From Plantago ovata (taxonomy: Eukaryota > Streptophyta > Magnoliopsida > Lamiales > Plantaginaceae), in NCBI GenBank assembly GCA_028274465.1, contig CM051457.1, positions 46,904,362-46,968,361 on the forward strand: DNA of 64,000 bases, given 5' to 3'. This document shows positions 11,630 to 21,565 of this stretch, piece by piece; position 1 is the first letter of the stretch, and each line of letters starts with the position of its first letter. The position numbers and the translations under genes are program-made. A model generated the notes under the pieces. The model saw only the letters and a program-made list of their open reading frames with translations. It was not told the origin of the DNA and searched no databases.

Positions 11630-12541
11630 GTGACTAACAATGTAGGGATAAGCAAGGAGAATGAAGTTGGTGAGGGCTCAACAGACTCTCAAGTGCAGGA
11701 CGATGCACCCCGCGTATCTGAAGGCGGCGATGACGATGGGGAGAAGGGGGACACACCAAACATTGAGGAGGGACTTCATAAGTACTCCAACCCTTATGTG
11801 CCCCCGAGACCTCACATGCCATTCCATGATAGGATCAAGCCAGCCAAGAAGGATATGCAGGAGTCACCGCTATTCAAGCAACTCTCTAAAGTCGAAGTTA
11901 ATGTTCCTCTATTGGAACTAATCCAAAATGTTCCCGCCTATACGAAGTTCTTTCGGGAGGTTAAGAGCAACAAAAGGATTGGTCTAGGGGGGGACGTTAA
12001 TGGGATGGAGACGGTGAATTCTATAGCGGGGCTTCCTGCGAAGAAAAGAGACCTAGGGAGCTTCATCATAGATATTACCATGGGGAATGGACGGTCCAAC
12101 AAGGCTATGCTCAAATTAGGAGCTAGCATCAACCTGATGCCCTACTCAGTATACAAAGCCCTAGACCTTGGAGAAGTGAAGCCAACCGAGATGGTTGTAC
12201 AGATGGCAGACCAAAGCGTGAAGCGCCCTGTGGGAATAATTGAGGATATCCTCGTGAAGGTAGACAAATTGATAATTCCTGTAGATTTTGTAGTGATGAA
12301 GTCAGCTAAGGAAGGAAAGAGCCATGTTCGCGACACGTGGTGCTGCTTGGAAGACCATTTATGGCCACTACCAATACATGCCTTGAACTACAAGGGAAGA
12401 AAATCACCATGGAGGTAATGGGTGAGAAAATTCAATTGGTAGGATGTAGTATAGTGGATAAAGAAGTTATAGAAGAATTGAAGTTCATTGATTGCTATGA
12501 TTTTGTGATTTCTGAATTTCACCATTGCCATGATAATATTT
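11630..12541 (+). pseudogene. Element H: Athila-like gag C-terminus and protease
   Basis: It encodes the linker and retropepsin of an Athila-type polyprotein. Visible are YVPPRPHMPFHDRIKPAK, then LLELIQNVPAYTKFFREV and LGASINLMPYSVYKALDLGE, the family form of the retropepsin site, followed by VQMADQSVKRPVGIIEDILV. The catalytic Asp expected before LGAS is a Lys (MLKLGAS). A frameshift near 12335 moves VVLLGRPFMATTNTCLELQG into another frame that continues to 12541. Most of gag is missing because the leader joins directly to this region. In this element pol follows, unlike B and D. Confidence 0.85.
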
Positions 12542-12564
12542 AACCTCTTGAAGAGGCACTAACC

Positions 12565-13461
12565 ATGCAGGTAGAGACGTGTTACATGTCTGAGGAAGCA
12601 AGTGAACTAGTTGAGAGAATGGATAGCACACCCGAAATCCCATTCGGAGAAGAGGTGCTTGAACCCATAGAGGAAGAAGAGGGAGAGAACCGACTTCTAG
12701 AAGAGCCTAGCTTAGAATTGAAACCCCTTCCTGGGCAACTTAAGTATGTGTACTTAGGGGAAAACCAGAAAAGGCCTGTAATAATCTCTTCACACCTATC
12801 TAGCATAGAAGAAGGTAGGCTAGTCCAAGTCTTTAAAGAAAATTATGCAGCCATAGGATGGGGAATCAGCGATATAAAGGGGATTAGCCCTACACGGTGT
12901 CTGCACAATATCACTCTAGAACAAGATGCCAAACCCGTTAGGCAACCTCAGCGTAGGATAAACCCAACATGCAAGAAGTAGTGATAAAGGAGCTGATTAA
13001 GTTGCTAGATGCCGATATGATCTACCCCATTCTTGATAGTAGGTGGGTAAGCCCCGTACATGTTGTACCTAAGAAATCTGGGATTACAGTAGAGGAGAAT
13101 GAGAAGGGAGAGCTAGTGCCAGTTATAGGAGATTAAATGCCGCCACAAAGAAAGACCATTTTCCTCTCCCATTTATTGATGACATGTTGAACCGCCTTGC
13201 GGGGTGGAAATTTTATTGTTTCCTTGATGGCTTGTCAGGTTTCTATCAAATTCCGATTACGCCAGAGGACCAGGAGAAGATGACATTCAGTTGCCCTTTC
13301 GGAATGTTTGCTTACAGGAGAATGCCATTTCGGCTATATAACGCCCCCCGCCACTTTTCAAAGGTGCATGCTTTCTGTCTTTTCTGATATGGTGACTAAG
13401 TTTGTTGAGGTTTTCATGGATGATTTTTCTCTTTTTGGTGATTCGTTTGATGAATGCTTTC
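12565..13461 (+). pseudogene. Element H: reverse transcriptase N-terminal half
   Basis: Ty3/gypsy reverse transcriptase of the Athila type: LKPLPGQLKYVYLGENQKRP, AIGWGISDIKGISPTRCLHN, then after a frameshift at about 12978 LLDADMIYPILDSRWVSPVH, FPLPFIDDMLNRLAG, FCLDG-type and FAYRRMPF motifs. The catalytic FMDD lies in FVEVFMDDFSLFGDSFDECF, just before the A insertion at 13462. A deletion near 13125 removes the WRVCIDYR segment, and the NAPATFQ region is frameshifted. The frame resumes at 18828. Confidence 0.9.
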
Positions 13462-13801
13462 TGATGAACGTGTATTTTACACTTTCATTCGAGTCTTTTT
13501 CACCAATTTAGCTATCCTCTAGGTTCATTTAGCTTATATTTTAGTGCATTTTATTAGAATAGTGTCACGTTTCCCTTTTCTTTGTATTTTTCAGGTTTTA
13601 GGTAAAAAACGTATTTTTATGGGCAATATTGATGAAGAGGACGAAGTTTTGGTATTTCGAGGACATTCTTGGTGTATCTAGAAGGTTCCGAATGAGATTT
13701 GAGGACTATGGGACGAGTTTCAAGGTTAAAGGTCACTAGAAGGCAAAATCCAAGTCCGAAAAGGAAACGAAGACCAAAATCTAGCTCCCACCGACTGGAT
13801 G

Positions 13802-13881
13802 TCCCAGGCGAACCGCCTGGGACGTGGGGCGAATCGCCCCACACCAGGCGAACCGCCTGGCACCGGGGGCGGTTCGCCCGG
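13802..13881 (+). repeat. Four GC dyads upstream of the A TATA box
   Basis: Units at 13802-13822 (CCAGGCG/CGCCTGG arms), 13824-13842 (TGGGGCG/CGCCCCA), 13844-13860 (CCAGGCG/CGCCTGG) and 13863-13881 (GGGGGCG/CGCCCGG). Arms differ between units yet stay complementary. Spacing is about 20 bp, and the array ends 14 bp before TATATATAT. Confidence 0.92.
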
Positions 13882-13895
13882 TAGTTTCCGCACTC

Positions 13896-13904
13896 TATAT
13901 ATAT
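13896..13904 (+). promoter_or_regulatory. TATA box of the A 5' LTR
   Basis: TATATATAT just downstream of the dyad array. Equivalent boxes lie at 18012-18020 (A 3' LTR), 20548-20556 and 27638-27646 (B), 10379-10386 and 7447-7454 (E and D, minus), and 42475-42484 (H 3' LTR). It should be the Pol II core promoter of the element. Confidence 0.75.
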
Positions 13905-14670
13905 GTTTGCCTATTTTCTATGTTTTTCAGACCTTTTCACCTTATTTTGAGAGACAAATTCTCCAGAGCCTGTTCTGGAAATTATTAGCATAGAAGACTC
14001 TTTTTCTTATTGATTTGGAAGATTAAGCATAGAGATTGGACATCTTTGATTCTCGATTCTTGCTTGTGAGTTAGCAATTCACCAGAGATTGACAACCTTC
14101 GTTGGTAACTTGTATCTCACGATTTTTCTGCTTTTATTTATTTCATTCAACATGTTTTCATTCAATCTTGCTTTGATTCTTGTTGATTGCAATTTATCTA
14201 TGAGTAGCTAAATCTATCGTTGGTGATAGTATGTGATTTCTTAGCTAAGGTTCTTGATTATGCATGAGTGGCTTCGCGCGTCTAAGACTTGATTTATTGT
14301 TTTATTTCTTTGATCTATCTAAGCCATCTATCTTCTAGTGTTGAATTGAAAGGAACACATAGGACAATTCACGATCATATATTTCTATACAAACTTCAAG
14401 TACTTCATGCATGATTATTACCCGTTGCTTTGAATGATCATACTATCACTAACTTCCATCATATTGATAAGAAAAATCTGTGCTTTGCTTGATTCCTGAT
14501 TTATAGTTTAAGTTAAATTAGATAAAGCTAGTTATAGTTCTTAGAGATCGACACTCGAGGTTATTTTACTTCTACACTATGTGCCTTGGTTTTCGTTGTA
14601 GTTGTGAATTGCCTTTGTCTAAAAATAAATTTATTTGATTAATTGAGTCTGACAATCTCGTTCATCAAAT

Positions 14671-14688
14671 TGGCGCCGTTGCCGGGGA
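14671..14688 (+). other. A primer binding site (tRNA-Asp)
   Basis: TGGCGCCGTTGCCGGGGA, 3 nt after the LTR. Perfect match to the site in B and E. Confidence 0.95.
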
Positions 14689-14834
14689 CTATACTCCTTT
14701 TTCTCTTTAGCTTATTTATATTATCAGCATTCAATTCTCAGAGTTAGTAGTTAATTTGTTTCCAGAATTTTGCGACATCTAACAAAACTAATTTTCAGTT
14801 TTGAGTTGCTCCTGTTACAGATATTCAGGTTCCA

Positions 14835-15003
14835 TGATGGCTCGTCCACTGTTGAAATCATGAGTTCAACCCAACAAGGAACAAATGAAGGGTCCAGCGA
14901 TTGTCCTTTCGCCTGCGACTCATGACTTGGAAATCAAAAACCACATGTTCCAGCAACTCCCGAGGTTCTATGGCTTGGCTAGGGAAGACGTGATAGGGTA
15001 TTT
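14835..15003 (+). pseudogene. Element A: gag remnant
   Basis: A short fragment homologous to the start of the gag core in B: KGPAIVLSPATHDLEIKNHM, then FQQLPRFYGLAREDVIGYLH. The N-terminal MPHTRS segment is missing and stops interrupt the start. At about 15003 the sequence jumps from gag into LTR at a shared TTGCATGAT word, so no functional gag can be made. Confidence 0.8.
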
Positions 15004-15267
15004 GCATGATTATTACCCGTTGCTTTGATTGATCATACTCTCACTAACTTCCATCATATTGATAATAAAAATCTGTGCTTTACTTGATTTCTGATTTATA
15101 GTTTAAGTTAAATTAGATAAAGCTAGTTATAGTCCTTAGAGATCGACACTCGAGGTTATTTTACTTCTACACTACGTGCCTAGGTTTTCGTTGTAGTTGT
15201 GAGTTGCCTTTGGCTAAAAACAAATTTATTTGATTAATTGAGTCTGACAATCTCGTTCATCAAATTG
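15004..15267 (+). repeat. Internal LTR fragment within element A
   Basis: About 264 bp of U5-side LTR sequence, from GCATGATTATTACCCG to CGTTCATCA, lying between gag and protease remnants. It is followed by AATTGGCA and then directly by protease codons, so this is a third, partial LTR copy inside the element. Confidence 0.9.
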
Positions 15268-15272
15268 GCATT

Positions 15273-15614
15273 GTGAAGAACGTATTGGTTAAGATTTGTG
15301 AAGCTTCTGTATACACCAACTTTGTTGTGATGCCGGCGTCTATTCCTGGGATGGGTGATGTTTTTCTCTTGGGGCGAACATTCTTGACTAAGCTACGCTC
15401 CGTAATCGACATCTACCGAAGAAGTTGCACCACCGAGGTGGATGGCAAGCAACATGTGTTGCGAGCCATATCTGATCCTAGTCCTCACTTCAATGCTTCT
15501 CATTCTATTAACTACTTTGGTCTTGCTGTATATGTTGATTCTCATTCTCAGGTACTAGGTATGAGGAAGAGATCAATGAAGGGGAAGTCTAGTACCCGTA
15601 AGGACAAGAACTAA
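15273..15614 (+). pseudogene. Element A: protease C-terminal remnant
   Basis: The frame encodes KNVLVKICEASVYTNFVVMP, LLGRTFLTKLRSVIDIYRRS and ends MRKRSMKGKSSTRKDKN with a stop. It is the C-terminal half of the gag-pro polyprotein seen complete in D; the catalytic DTG is absent. The basic tail and stop match D and B, supporting a conserved end of the ORF after protease. Confidence 0.85.
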
Positions 15615-15660
15615 AGAGCAAGAAGAAGTCGAGTCAGACACTCTTTAAACAATGGCGCTA

Positions 15661-15678
15661 TCCGGGAGGCAACCCGGA
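15661..15678 (+). other. Hairpin TCCGGG-AGGCAA-CCCGGA downstream of A protease
   Basis: The same 18-nt hairpin as in D and B, 46 nt after the stop and followed by a T-rich stretch. Confidence 0.7.
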
Positions 15679-15766
15679 GTTTTATTGATTTTTGTTGGTG
15701 ATAAAATAGGTTTTAAGATGATAATTTTGCGTTTTGGGAGGAAAAAGGCGTCTCCAGGAGTCTGGC

Positions 15767-15955
15767 GATGCCAGGCGAACCGCGGGCGATTCGCCTGGCA
15801 AGTCGAGGCTACCTGGGACGTTCTAGACGCCCCAGGAGAATCTCCCCCCACCTGGGGCGGTTCGCCCCGGGTGTCCAGAAACCCGGAGCATTCTGGACGC
15901 CCCCGGCGAATTAACCCCCACCTGGGGCGGTTCGCCCCGGTTGTCCAGAAACCCG
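15767..15955 (+). repeat. Internal GC dyad array of element A
   Basis: Several GC dyads, among them a perfect CTGGGGCGGTTCGCCCCGG-type unit present twice. The segment CACCTGGGGCGGTTCGCCCC with its downstream TGTCCAGAAACCCGGAG is tandemly repeated with a 70-bp period (from 15849 and 15919). It lies about 90 nt beyond the hairpin that follows protease. Confidence 0.85.
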
Positions 15956-16639
15956 GAGGTCCGGATTTTCGTTCGAAACCCCATTTTTCTCCTATTATGC
16001 TAAATTATTGATATTTTTACTTCTTTTATCACCTGTTTTGGTTTCTCACGAGTTTCCTTGAGTCATATAGGTTACAGGTACAAGTTATCTCTCACCTTAA
16101 ATCCACTTTCGACGTTCGGGATGAGCGACGACGTTCAGGTTTGGGGGGGGTTATCGCTGGCTATCTCTATACTTGTTTTGCTTATGATAAACTCGTGAAA
16201 CCTTTTGTTTGCATTTGCATTTGCACGTTTACCGCTTTCTTAGTATTTAGTTTCATACACTACATGCATCCTAGTATAGTTTTGCATGATTTGTGTGGAG
16301 TTTATTGCCAAATTTTTTGAACTTCTTTATTGGGTAGATTAACTAGTTATAACCTTTGCCCATGCGTTTCATCTCTATGAATTTGTTTGAGGTTTTTCTC
16401 GTTTGGCTTGTCACATATATATATGCACTTAGTTAAGCTTGGTAGTCTCGACATCACTTAGTGGTGTTTTCTCTACTGTGGTTCGCGAAGGCCTTTATAA
16501 TAAGATGATGCATGTTAGAGTCTTGTGGTTGTTCTCCCGTGTGATTATGTACCTAAGAGGCAACAAGTCTTCACCTTGCTTTGAGATTGCTAAATGCCTA
16601 GAAAGGAGGTAGTGTGAGATTGTGTGATCCTTTGTTTGA

Positions 16640-16661
16640 AACCTATTCTAACGAATAGGTT
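16640..16661 (+). other. 3' UTR hairpin, first copy, element A
   Basis: AACCTATTC / GAATAGGTT, a perfect 9-bp stem with loop TAAC, followed by TGGGAAGG. Homologous copies lie at 26262-26283 in B (loop TTCC) and 41150-41171 in H (loop TAAC). Confidence 0.75.
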
Positions 16662-16749
16662 TGGGAAGGGGGTTATGTTGTCATTACGACTTATTTTTCG
16701 ATTTTGAGTGTTGTGAGTATGTTTTCCTTTTTCGTGAAGTTTGTGCTCC

Positions 16750-16771
16750 AACCTATTCTTTCGAATAGGTT
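16750..16771 (+). other. 3' UTR hairpin, second copy, element A
   Basis: The same 9-bp stem with loop TTTC, about 110 nt after the first copy. B has the matching second copy at 26376-26397. In H the second copy has lost its 3' arm (near 41261). Confidence 0.75.
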
Positions 16772-17576
16772 TGGGGAGGTCGTTTGTGAGTCATTGTAAT
16801 TTCTTTTTCGTTGTGCTACTGCTGGCTATATACAAAAAAAGAGAGGAAAAAGAAAGAAAAAATCTAAAAAAAAAGGAACAAGAAAAAAAAATCCAGAAAA
16901 AAGAAAAAATCTGGAAAAGAAAAAAAAGAAAAAAAGAAAAGACCCCAAAAAAGCAAAGAAGGGTCCAAATAAAGCCAAAAAGCAGTTTAGCAAAGTGTTT
17001 GTCTCGTTTTTCAATTCTTGTAATGTTCGTAATCGAGTTGTAAAGTGTGTCTTTTGTTTGTTTGAGTGTCATCTGTTCTAGACCACCCTCGTCCTGCCAT
17101 TCAGGAAGTGGTGATTAGTTTATGACTTTGCTTGAGAGATGGGTAGAATAGGGGAGTGTGAACTTTTAGGGAACCCTCATTCGTTTGATGAGAGCCAGTA
17201 TTGGTTCGACCTCTTTGAGGGAAAGTCTTAACTTGGTGAACAGTAGTAAGTCCTCAGTTTCATAGGCACGGGACAACCATTCGTATTTTAACATGTTTCA
17301 TTACGTCGTCACTGACTAGGTCCAGGTAGAGAATGTTACGAGAGACTATCTTGTTTAACATAGTGCATATGTGAATCTGTATGAGTCAATCGAGGCATTC
17401 TTCAATCAATATCCATGTTATGATTTGTATGGTCATTGTTCATAAGTTTTTGATAGACTCAATAGATTAGTTCATTTCATTTGTCATGAGACTCCATTTT
17501 GTGTGTTGCATTGGTTTTTTGCATTAGAGTCTAGCTTAGTTGCTTGAGGACAAGCAAAGGTTCGGTTTGGGGAGTT

Positions 17577-18827
17577 TGATGAACGTGTATTTTACACTTT
17601 CATTCGAGTATTTTCACCAATTTAGCTACCCTCTAGGTTAATTTAGCTTATATTTTAGTGCATTTTATTAGAATAGTGTCACGTTTCCCTTTTCTTTGTA
17701 TTTTTCAGGTTTTAGGTAAAAAAACGTATTTTTATGTGCAATATTGATGAAGAGGACGAAGTTTTGGTGTTTCGAGGACATTCGTGGTGTATCTAGAAGG
17801 TTCCGGATGAGATTTGAGGCCTAGGGGACGAGTTTCAAGGCTTAAATGTCACTAGAAGGCAAAATCTGAGTCCGAAAAGGAAAAGAAGACCAAAATCTCG
17901 CTCCCACCGACTGGATGTCCCAGGCGAACCGCCTGAGACGTGGGGCGAATCGCCCCAAACCAGGCGAACCGCCTGGCACAGGGGGCGGTTCGCCCGGGAG
18001 TTTCCGCACTCTATATATATGTTTGCCTATTTTCTACGTTTTCAGACCTTTTCACCTTATTTTGAGAGACAAATTCTCCAGAGCCTGTTCTCGGAATTAT
18101 TAGCATAGAAGACTCTTTTAGTTATTGATTTGGAAGATTAAGCATAGAGATTGGACATCTTTGATTCTCGATTCTTGCTTGTGAGTTAGCAATTCACCGG
18201 AGATTGACAACCTTCGTTGGTAACTTTTATCTCACGATTTTTCTGCTTTTATTTATTTCATTCAACATGTTTTCATTCAATCTTGTTTTGATTCTTGTTG
18301 ATTGCAATTTATCTATGAGTAGCTAAATCTATCGTTGGTGATAGAATGTGATTTCTTAGCTAGGGTTCTTGATTATGCATGAGTGGCTTCGCGCATTTAA
18401 GACTTAGTTATTGTTTTATTTCTTTGATCTATCTAAGTCATCTATCTTCGTAGTGTTGAATTGAAAGGTAGCAGTTGTGCTGGTCTTTCTATTGATCGAA
18501 TCAGAGGTGACGGTGATACATAGGACAATTCACGGTCATAGATTTCTATACAAACTTCAAGTACTTCATGCATGATTATTACCCGTTGCTTTGAATGATC
18601 ATACTATCACTAACTTCCATCATATTGATAATAAAAATATGTGCTTTGCTTGATTCCTGATTTATAGTTTAAGTTAAATTAGGTAAAGCTAGTTATAGTC
18701 CTTAGAGATCGACACTCGAGGTTATTTTACTTCTACACTACGTGCCTTGGTTTTCGTTGTAGTTGTGAATTCCTTTGGCTAAAAACAAATTTATTTGATT
18801 AATTGAGTCTGACAATCTCGTTCATCA
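17577..18827 (+). repeat. A 3' LTR (1251 bp)
   Basis: TGATGAACG to CGTTCATCA, with the conserved motif at 17669-17686, GC dyads at 17917-17998 and TATATATAT at 18012-18020. It differs from the 5' LTR mainly by about 46 extra bases near 18467-18512. Confidence 0.95.
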
Positions 18828-20117
18828 CTTTCATAGATTAGATCTTGTTCTGAAAAGGTGTATCGAATGCAATTTAACTCTAAGTTGGGAGAAAAGTCAC
18901 TACATGGTTACGGAAGGCATTGTTCTAGGACATGTGATCTCCGATAGGGGGATCGAAGTTGATAAGGCAAAGATAGAGATAATTGAGAAGCTTCCCCCAC
19001 CCACTTGTGTCAATGAACTTCAGTCATTTCTTGGTCATGTAGGATTCCATAGGAGGTTTATCAAAGATTTTTCGAAAATTGCAAAACCCTTAAGCAACTT
19101 GCTTGCAAAAGATGTGACTTTCGATTTTTCTGAAGATTTCTTAGAGGCCTTTAACACCCTTGAGGCAAGATTAATTACTGCCCCTATAGTTGTGCCACCG
19201 AATTGGAAACTTCCTTTCGAGATAATGTGTGATGCCTCAAATTTTGCTATGGGGGCTGTTTTATGCCAAAAGGTGGATAAGCAGTATCGTGTGATTTACT
19301 ATGTTAGTAAGACCCTAGACTCAGCTCAAGTTAACTATACAACTACTGAAAAAGAATTTTTAGTTGTTGTTTTTGCTTCACAGAAGTTTAGGTCTTATTT
19401 GTTAGGACACCCTGTGAATGTCCATACCGATCATGCTGCTTTAAGACATTTAATAGCTAAACAAGATTCTAAGCCAAGATTAATCCGTTGGGTCTTATTG
19501 TTACAAGACTTTGATTTGACCATTGTGGATAGGGCTGGTAAGGAAAATTGCGTAGCTGATCACTTGTCTAGAATTCCAAATATCCTTGTAGATGCAATTC
19601 CTGTTAATGAGGAACTTCCCGATGAACACTTGATGAGAATAGATGAAGAGCCATGGTATGCTGATATTGTGAATTATTTGGCTACGGGTATTTGCCCAAC
19701 TAATTTCTCAGCCTCCGATAGGAGAGCACTTTCAAAACAGTGCAGGTTTTACATATGGGATGATCTGAACCTTCTTAGAGAAGGGGCTGATGGAATCTTG
19801 AGGAGATGCATTCCACAAGGAGAACAACGAAGTGTACTGAGTCATTGCCATGAGTTTCAGTGCGGTGGACACTATAGTGGTGCTAAAATAGCCCGTAAGG
19901 TGTTACAAGAGGGATTTTTCTGGCCATCCTTGCAACGAGATGCAAGGGAATTTGTGAAGAATTGTGACCCATGTCAGCGCGGGGGCAATATTGGCAACAA
20001 GGAAGAAATTCCCAACAAGGGAATCTAGTGGTAGAACCTTTTGATGTATGGGGAATTGATTTCATGGGACCATTCCCATCAAGCTCGGGATATGAGTACA
20101 TTCTAGTCGCGGTGGAC
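18828..20117 (+). pseudogene. Element H: reverse transcriptase C-terminus, RNase H and integrase N-terminus
   Basis: Continues H pol after A. Reverse transcriptase ends with [20 protein letters not shown] and [20 protein letters not shown]. RNase H follows with [26 protein letters not shown] and [20 protein letters not shown]. The integrase HHCC domain has [17 protein letters not shown] and CDPCQR, and the integrase core begins [20 protein letters not shown]. The long frame stops at 20026-20028 because of a 1-nt loss in a C run near 20007; the next frame continues to the B insertion. It resumes at 28554. Confidence 0.92.
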
Positions 20118-21420
20118 TGATGAATGTGTATTTTACACTTTCATTTGAGTCTTTTTCACCTATTTTAGCTATCCTCTATGATAATTTAGCTATATTTTAG
20201 TGCATTTTATTAGAATAGTGTTACGTTTCCCTTTAGATTTTATTTTACAGGTTTTGGTTGAAAAAACGAGGATTTCCGTGCAATTATATTGAAGTTGACA
20301 AGGAATTGGTGTTCCAGAAGCCTATTTGGAGTATCTGAAGGTTTCCGGATAGGATTTGGAGTCTAGGGGTCGAATCTGGATGTTAGAAGGCCACTAGAAG
20401 TCAGAAACCGAGTCCGAAAAGGGGAAGAAATCCAAAAACGCGTCGAAAACGCGAAATTGCGCGAAATTTACTCCCGCGAGAATCGCTCGGGACGTGGGGC
20501 GAATCGCCCGGTGTGTGGGGCCCTTCGCCCCACACTATTTCGAAGCCTATATATAGTTGCTCAGTTTTTCTCCGAAATTCATACTTTTCTAGACCTATTC
20601 TCTCACCTTTCTCTGTAGTTTTAGGTAGGAACTTCTCAGAGCCTGTTCTGGGGGTTTGTAGCTTAGGAGACACTTTTTCATAGATGTTTGGAGCTTGTAA
20701 GATCGCGATTCTTCGGAGACTGACAACCTTCGGTAACATTGTATCTTACGGTTTATTCTACTTATTTTTATATATCTTTCAACATGTTTTCTTCTATGAT
20801 TTCTGTTGATTGCATGACAACTATGAGTAGCTAAACTTATCGTTGGTGGTAGTATGTGAATTCTTAGCGAAGGGTAGATAATCATGCTAATGGCTATATC
20901 GCGAATTATACTCCGTGTTATTGCTTTATTTTGTTGATCAGGCTCAGCCTAAATCCTCGTATGTTGATTAATTATTATGCACAATTGGACCCTCGTCGAC
21001 CTATGCATATCTATATCTTCGTAGTGTTGAATAATTACAAAACACAATTGGACAATAGCGCTTGACTTGTCAGTATCTTTATCTTCGTAGTGTTTAATAA
21101 TTGCAAAAGGACATTCGATTGATCAAAGATCTCTATGCAAGACCGAGGAATTTCCGCATGATTATTAACCCGTTATGCTTTGAAGGATCATACTATAACC
21201 AATCTCCATTATATGTTAGAAAAACCTTTGCTTTTACGTCTGTTGTTTTTATATTCTTCAGTTAAATAGATAAAGCTAGTTATAGTCCTTAGAGAACGAC
21301 ACCCGAGGTCATTCTACTGCTACACTACGGTTTTCGTTGTAGTTGTGAATTGCCGTTGGCTAAATAACAAATTTATTTGACTGATTCGCGTTGGAACACG
21401 ACACCAGCACGCGTTCATCA
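20118..21420 (+). repeat. B 5' LTR (1303 bp)
   Basis: TGATGAATG to CGTTCATCA, with the motif variant TAGAATAGTGTTACGTTT (20211-20228), a shortened dyad array (20472-20535) and TATATATAG (20548-20556). Confidence 0.94.
20472..20535 (+). repeat. Shortened dyad array in the B 5' LTR
   Basis: Units CCCGCGAGAATCGCTCGGG (degenerate), GTGGGGCGAATCGCCCGG (a fusion of two half units) and TGTGGGGCCCTTCGCCCCACA. Compared with the 3' LTR, about 18-20 bp covering half of two neighbouring units is missing. Confidence 0.8.
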
Positions 21421-21423
21421 AAT

Positions 21424-21441
21424 TGGCGCCGTTGCCGGGGA
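21424..21441 (+). other. B primer binding site (tRNA-Asp)
   Basis: TGGCGCCGTTGCCGGGGA, 3 nt after the LTR end. Identical to A and E. Confidence 0.95.
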
Positions 21442-21565
21442 CTATACTCCTTTTTTCTGTTTAATTTGTTTATATTTTCAGCATTCAATTCCTAATTCTA
21501 GTAGTTTTAGTTTTCCTTCTTAATCTCTATCTGATACTGTTTTCCTAGTCTGTTACAGATAGTGT

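Larger units (their letters stand above)
13462..14667 (+). repeat. A 5' LTR (1206 bp)
   Basis: TGATGAACG to CGTTCATCA. It contains TAGAATAGTGTCACGTTT (13555-13572), four GC dyads (13802-13881) and TATATATAT (13896-13904). The 3' LTR has about 46 extra bases near 18467 that this copy lacks. Confidence 0.95.
15956..17576 (+). other. 3' untranslated region of element A
   Basis: No credible coding. It holds a region shared with H (TTTCTCACGAGTNTC, GTTACAGGTAC, GACGTTCGGGA), two 22-nt hairpins (16640-16661 and 16750-16771), an A-rich tract (16830-16990) ending GACCCC...GGGTCC, and the conserved ACCACCCTCGTCCTGCCATT block. It ends with the polypurine-like tract GGTTTGGGGAGTT next to the 3' LTR. 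The whole stretch is homologous to 25700-27188 in B and 40500-42055 in H. Confidence 0.85.
13462..18827 (+). mobile_element. Element A: non-autonomous Athila-like retrotransposon inserted in H reverse transcriptase
   Basis: 5366 bp bounded by LTRs beginning TGATGAACG and ending CGTTCATCA. The flanks carry a perfect 5-bp duplication CTTTC (13457-13461 and 18828-18832). H reverse transcriptase breaks at FDEC and resumes after the element. The interior has a tRNA-Asp primer site, a short gag remnant, an internal LTR fragment, a protease remnant, then a long 3' UTR with conserved hairpins and a polypurine tract. It encodes no pol. Confidence 0.95.

Noticed and set aside
16741..17043. Lys-rich 100-codon frame
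   Set aside because: It reads through the A-rich tract of the A 3' UTR. The homologous tracts in B and H are out of frame and differ in length.
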